A model generated the notes under the pieces. It was given only the letters and a program-made list of their open reading frames with translations, had not been told where the DNA came from and searched no databases. The position numbers and the translations under genes are program-made. DNA of 64,000 nt from Methanobrevibacter millerae. GTDB taxonomy: Archaea > Methanobacteriota > Methanobacteria > Methanobacteriales > Methanobacteriaceae. The stretch is taken from positions 248,001-312,000 of the forward strand of contig NZ_CP011266.1 in NCBI RefSeq assembly GCF_001477655.1, read 5' to 3'. Below, in pieces: positions 63,201 to 64,000 of the stretch; the first letter of the stretch is position 1; every line of letters begins with the position of its first letter.

Positions 63201-63291
63201 TGAGGTTAAAATCTCATCAGGAACTGGTAATCCAATTCTATTGATTTTATTAGTACTTTTAAATTTAGTAATTTTAAGACGCAGAAAATAA
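57289..63291 (+). CDS. Giant adhesin-like protein with PMP-type beta-helix and DUF11 repeats
   Basis: 2000 residues. The ATG follows a strong AAAGGAGGTGA site. The signal peptide is MLLIISIIIICFFSISCVNA. Residues about 100-400 are polymorphic-membrane-protein-like beta-helix repeats (GGAISWSG, GGGLYVTGGSCEISNCKF, FINNSAQGQGGGAYF). From about 560 to 1940 there are about twelve tandem DUF11 domains of roughly 115 residues (IEKIALNKNLHLGDLAVFEI, VHNDGEVNLDNITV). The end is a short acidic Pro/Glu linker, then SSGTGNPILLILLVLLNLVI and RRRK, a sorting-type tail. It is likely exported, processed at the tail and wall- or membrane-anchored. Confidence 0.9.
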   Translation: MKKRMLLIISIIIICFFSISCVNAESNLTNDILGDDLSYKSFTDLQSLIQDSSGVVELTDNYKYNSTIDTSDFSNGIFIPNPVTINGNGHSIDALNKAKIFTITGSNVLLNNITFKNAYGDLFGGAISWSGTGGSLLNCQFDSCKAKIDGGAIYWSGTYAKIDNSNFTSCSAFEAGGSSGGAVMIAGKFSNIQNSIFDSNIGQNGGGLAISGDMPYLDNLTFVNNYATSRGGGLYVTGGSCEISNCKFINNSAQGQGGGAYFDAWAQELTSLTFVNNSAALGGGLVFKSWSNGFLVNSEFYNNHAAYGGGAILEQGQTGLFMNLKIINNSANGYGGAICLNHAILRFSDIINNTAYVGGGVYASGGEIYNDTHFSGNAAEFLDSIALLDNVDLHGNFDCDIGYVNVTDDVSPLSRDVYKMVKLSNGYYAYCNEKYGDGPNDAYFYENIDLIKNRLTGEFIGEYLKILIYDNINSKQDALAVDLTWDIYEFTDGDFRNSLYYPKVKRAISLYDSGLRIPNNATKILQNGTVVTYQFASYITSKANQNLFCFYINESGPVNKTLIKDTLNKTVFVGENVEFNVTLNNQYNFTMCGIVVEDHYSNGLSYVGWNPTHGDWTYNETTKQWHLDSLKSGDVASFVVKFKTTISGVLNNTVVSWSRNTTEVYDNNTTRTYLKNLTIEKIALNPTVFVGNQTTFKIVVKNTGEVSLADVKITEVSYDGLIYDSYKSDESWDYSNNVWVLKRILEPGETVSIDVTFNTTRVGNFTNIVCVSSNITENKTTNNNTTVLKADLEVKKIALTPKVKLGDLTSFEIYVHNIGDVELSNVCIVEESYPGLIYDSWNEDKLWTYDVIGGKHTWTLNRNLTLGEKLAIEVYFKTNSTGNFVNTAVVSSNETENKTVTNNTTVLKPAMDVKKIALNQSVSIGGIAIFEIIVNNVGEVELYDITLNEVIPDGLDYLGYRESKFWTYKGNYVWKANAPLLVNEKESLIVYFNATKVGNLTNEVIVSSNQTENKTSNNTTEVLKCDLYVEKIAHNKTVAINEIVTFEIFVKNTGEIDLTDVTVKDIPQEGLNYVGYRHTNDWNYVGGVWKLNRVLEPQASSVIYVYYNATKLGNLTNTAVVSSNKTENKTDNDTVEVLRPHMSVVKIAKDKTVSLGSNATFEIVVHNDGETDLNNVQVSDIVPEGLIFLSQNSRGLWDYSNGVWILKDTLKVGEYAAFYVTFATNKTGNLTNTVVATSNETGNITNETNVTVLSGNLSVRKITLNHYVAIGESIAFEIFVENTGEIDLHDVYIIEESYEGLIYEGYSNIDDWSYSDGKWILNHILKPGQFTGLLVYFISNKTGNFTNYASAGSNETNKTYTNNTTEVFNTTEEIPISNSTEIESLDLIKTALNKQVTLGDKAIFQIVVHNTGTATLYNVTVSEVFYGGLIYDSFVDYTGLFTKNSNLSWTVDVLYPGEFLGFTVYFNTTKPGEFVNVVSDGNKTDNDTVKVLKPSYTIEKIALNKNLHLGDLAVFEIMVHNDGEVNLDNITVSELLFEGLDYLYFVDYLNSWEYVGDLTWSLNNTLVPGEYSGFFVYFNTTLPGKFINMISSGNKTANDTVEVRDFVFDIEKIAVNKVVKLGDQVIFEIVVHNSGEIPLNNVVVREIFYDGLIYDHYIDENGLWSYDNLTWTLNDLLVPGEYSVFSVVFNTTEVGKFTNVVSYDNKTANDTVEVFTPEYEIGKVALEKSAVVGDEVTFEIYVHNTGKVNVDNITINESSFDGLEFVSFVDNSEFWDYAGNLSWTLNRFIAPGAYVGFFVTFKTTKSGESVNVITSGNKSANDTVEVNKPQYEIDKIVLNKTVQVGEQVIFEIVVHNSGKVAIDNITVVESSFVGLEYVGYLDTTGRWINNGLSWTLSDTLTPGEYIVFFVIFNTTSEGNFTNTIISGNLTENDTVEVLKNETPSENKTTPDVPEVPSEEIPAEEVVVEDKSEVKISSGTGNPILLILLVLLNLVILRRRK

Positions 63292-63310
63292 CCTGCGTCA
63301 TTTCTTCTTT
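63278..63310 (+). terminator. Stop-codon hairpin after the giant adhesin
   Basis: GACGCAG (63278-63284) and CTGCGTC (63293-63299) form a 7-bp GC-rich stem around an 8-base loop that holds the TAA stop. A pyrimidine-rich stretch follows. Confidence 0.65.
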
Positions 63311-63525
63311 TAAATGAAATATTCATTCAATTATTTTTTGTGTTTTTGATTTTAATTAAATTTAATGAATCATTATTTTATAAATTATGGCTTTAATATT
63401 GAAGTTTATTTTTAATAGTTTGGTTCATCTACATGTAGTGGTTGAATTATGATTATTACATCATTTTAGCAAAAACTTAATATAACTCTGTGTTTAAACT
63501 ATGATTATATGATGGAGGTATTGTC

Positions 63526-63639
63526 ATGTGGGAATGTGATGTATGCGGATACTTGAATGATGACTATGATGATGTATGTGAACAATGTTGGGCAGTACGT
63601 GGTGTAAACAACTTCATGGACTGGTCAGACGAAGCATGA
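63526..63639 (+). CDS. 37-residue zinc-finger microprotein
   Basis: A small open frame with a strong GGAGGT site 6 bases before its ATG. The protein MWECDVCGYLNDDYDDVCEQC... has the W-x-C-x2-C-x10-C-x2-C spacing of RanBP2-type zinc fingers, followed by a short acidic tail with FMDWSDEA. All four Cys ligands are present. It is far below normal gene-calling limits. It is placed between a giant adhesin and a membrane protein gene. The role may be RNA or protein binding; this is inferred from the fold. Confidence 0.8.
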   Translation: MWECDVCGYLNDDYDDVCEQCWAVRGVNNFMDWSDEA

Positions 63640-63691
63640 TTAATGATATGTTTTAAATGTATAAACAACATATTTATATTCGAGGTTTAAA

Positions 63692-64000
63692 ATGACTAGG
63701 GTATATGATGTTTTTGATAAGTTTTCAATTGTTGATATTATTTTTGGATTTCTTTTAGGGATTTATCTTGCTGTTTTCCATAACAATCCTGATTTATGGA
63801 TTCATGCTGTTCAATGGGTGCTCATATATTCCCTCGTTATTACGCTACTTCCTGTAGCGACATCAATTTATGCTAAACACAAATACTCCGAGTCAATCAA
63901 TCTCCGTGCCCTTATAGAGGCATTTCTTTTGAATGTTGCAATGACTGCAGTCAGTTTGGCATTCGGATTTGTAATCGGATCATTTATTGTAGGCAATTTC
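63692..64000 (+). CDS. Membrane protein, N-terminal part
   Basis: The frame is open from the ATG at 63692 to the window end (103 codons), so the gene is truncated by the window. At least three hydrophobic helices are seen (IIFGFLLGIYLAVF, WVLIYSLVITLLPVATSIYA, LIEAFLLNVAMTAVSLAFGF). CGAGGT precedes the start. No family was recognised. Confidence 0.75.
   Translation, partial: MTRVYDVFDKFSIVDIIFGFLLGIYLAVFHNNPDLWIHAVQWVLIYSLVITLLPVATSIYAKHKYSESINLRALIEAFLLNVAMTAVSLAFGFVIGSFIVGNF

Overview
The window is AT-rich archaeal DNA, best explained as a gut or rumen Methanobrevibacter (Methanobacteriales). Evidence: F420-reducing hydrogenase genes (frhADGB), a methanogenesis-marker-type protein, PCNA with a GINS-like replication protein, L44e/S27e/aIF2-alpha/Nop10 in one block, an archaeal RNase P RNA, and a run of very long secreted adhesin-like proteins with beta-helix, Ig-like and DUF11 repeats.

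Layout. 1-5411: tryptophan operon trpE(partial)-G-D-C-F-B-A with overlapping genes. 5491-11588: information-processing genes (pcn, GINS-like, rpl44e, rps27e, aIF2-alpha, nop10, a PAC2-family protein), then a methanogenesis-marker-5-like gene and a PHP/EndoQ-like nuclease. 11591-11793: two minus-strand tRNA-Arg genes. 11885-17020: a small secreted protein and the frh locus, which carries two frhD-type protease genes. 17075-19481: methionine aminopeptidase, two membrane-anchored coiled-coil proteins, initiator tRNA-Met and rnpB.

From 19461 to about 37893 the window is a mobile-element landing zone. A decayed integrated element lies between two 20-bp copies of the 3' end of rnpB. It holds an integrase fragment, a primase fragment and an MNT/HEPN pair. 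It is followed by a complete IS4-family IS with 22-bp perfect inverted ends and a 10-bp target duplication, then accessory redox genes that include two freshly broken genes (HxlR regulator, SDR). After these come a 20-bp tandem repeat, a DUF4143 fragment, an AAA ATPase and a solo TnpB. The zone ends in a nested pair of group II introns: one 2245-nt intron sits inside the reverse transcriptase gene of a 2244-nt sibling, and removing the inner one restores a 501-residue RT frame.

37907-64000: a tRNA-dihydrouridine synthase, an SNF-type sodium symporter, a DUF1002 secreted protein, an orphan gene, then a surface-protein island: a Big2-type adhesin, a secreted membrane-anchored CobN-like protein, a beta-helix adhesin and a 2000-residue PMP/DUF11 adhesin. 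A 37-residue zinc-finger microprotein and a truncated membrane protein close the window.

A recurrent feature is a short perfect hairpin that contains or touches the stop codon and runs into a T tract. It is seen at ten genes and looks like the genome's common 3'-end signal. The strongest unusual finding is the twintron; next are the rnpB attachment site, the hairpin pattern, and the secreted CobN with its apparent AUC start. No CRISPR array was seen. All statements come from reading the sequence; no database search was run.
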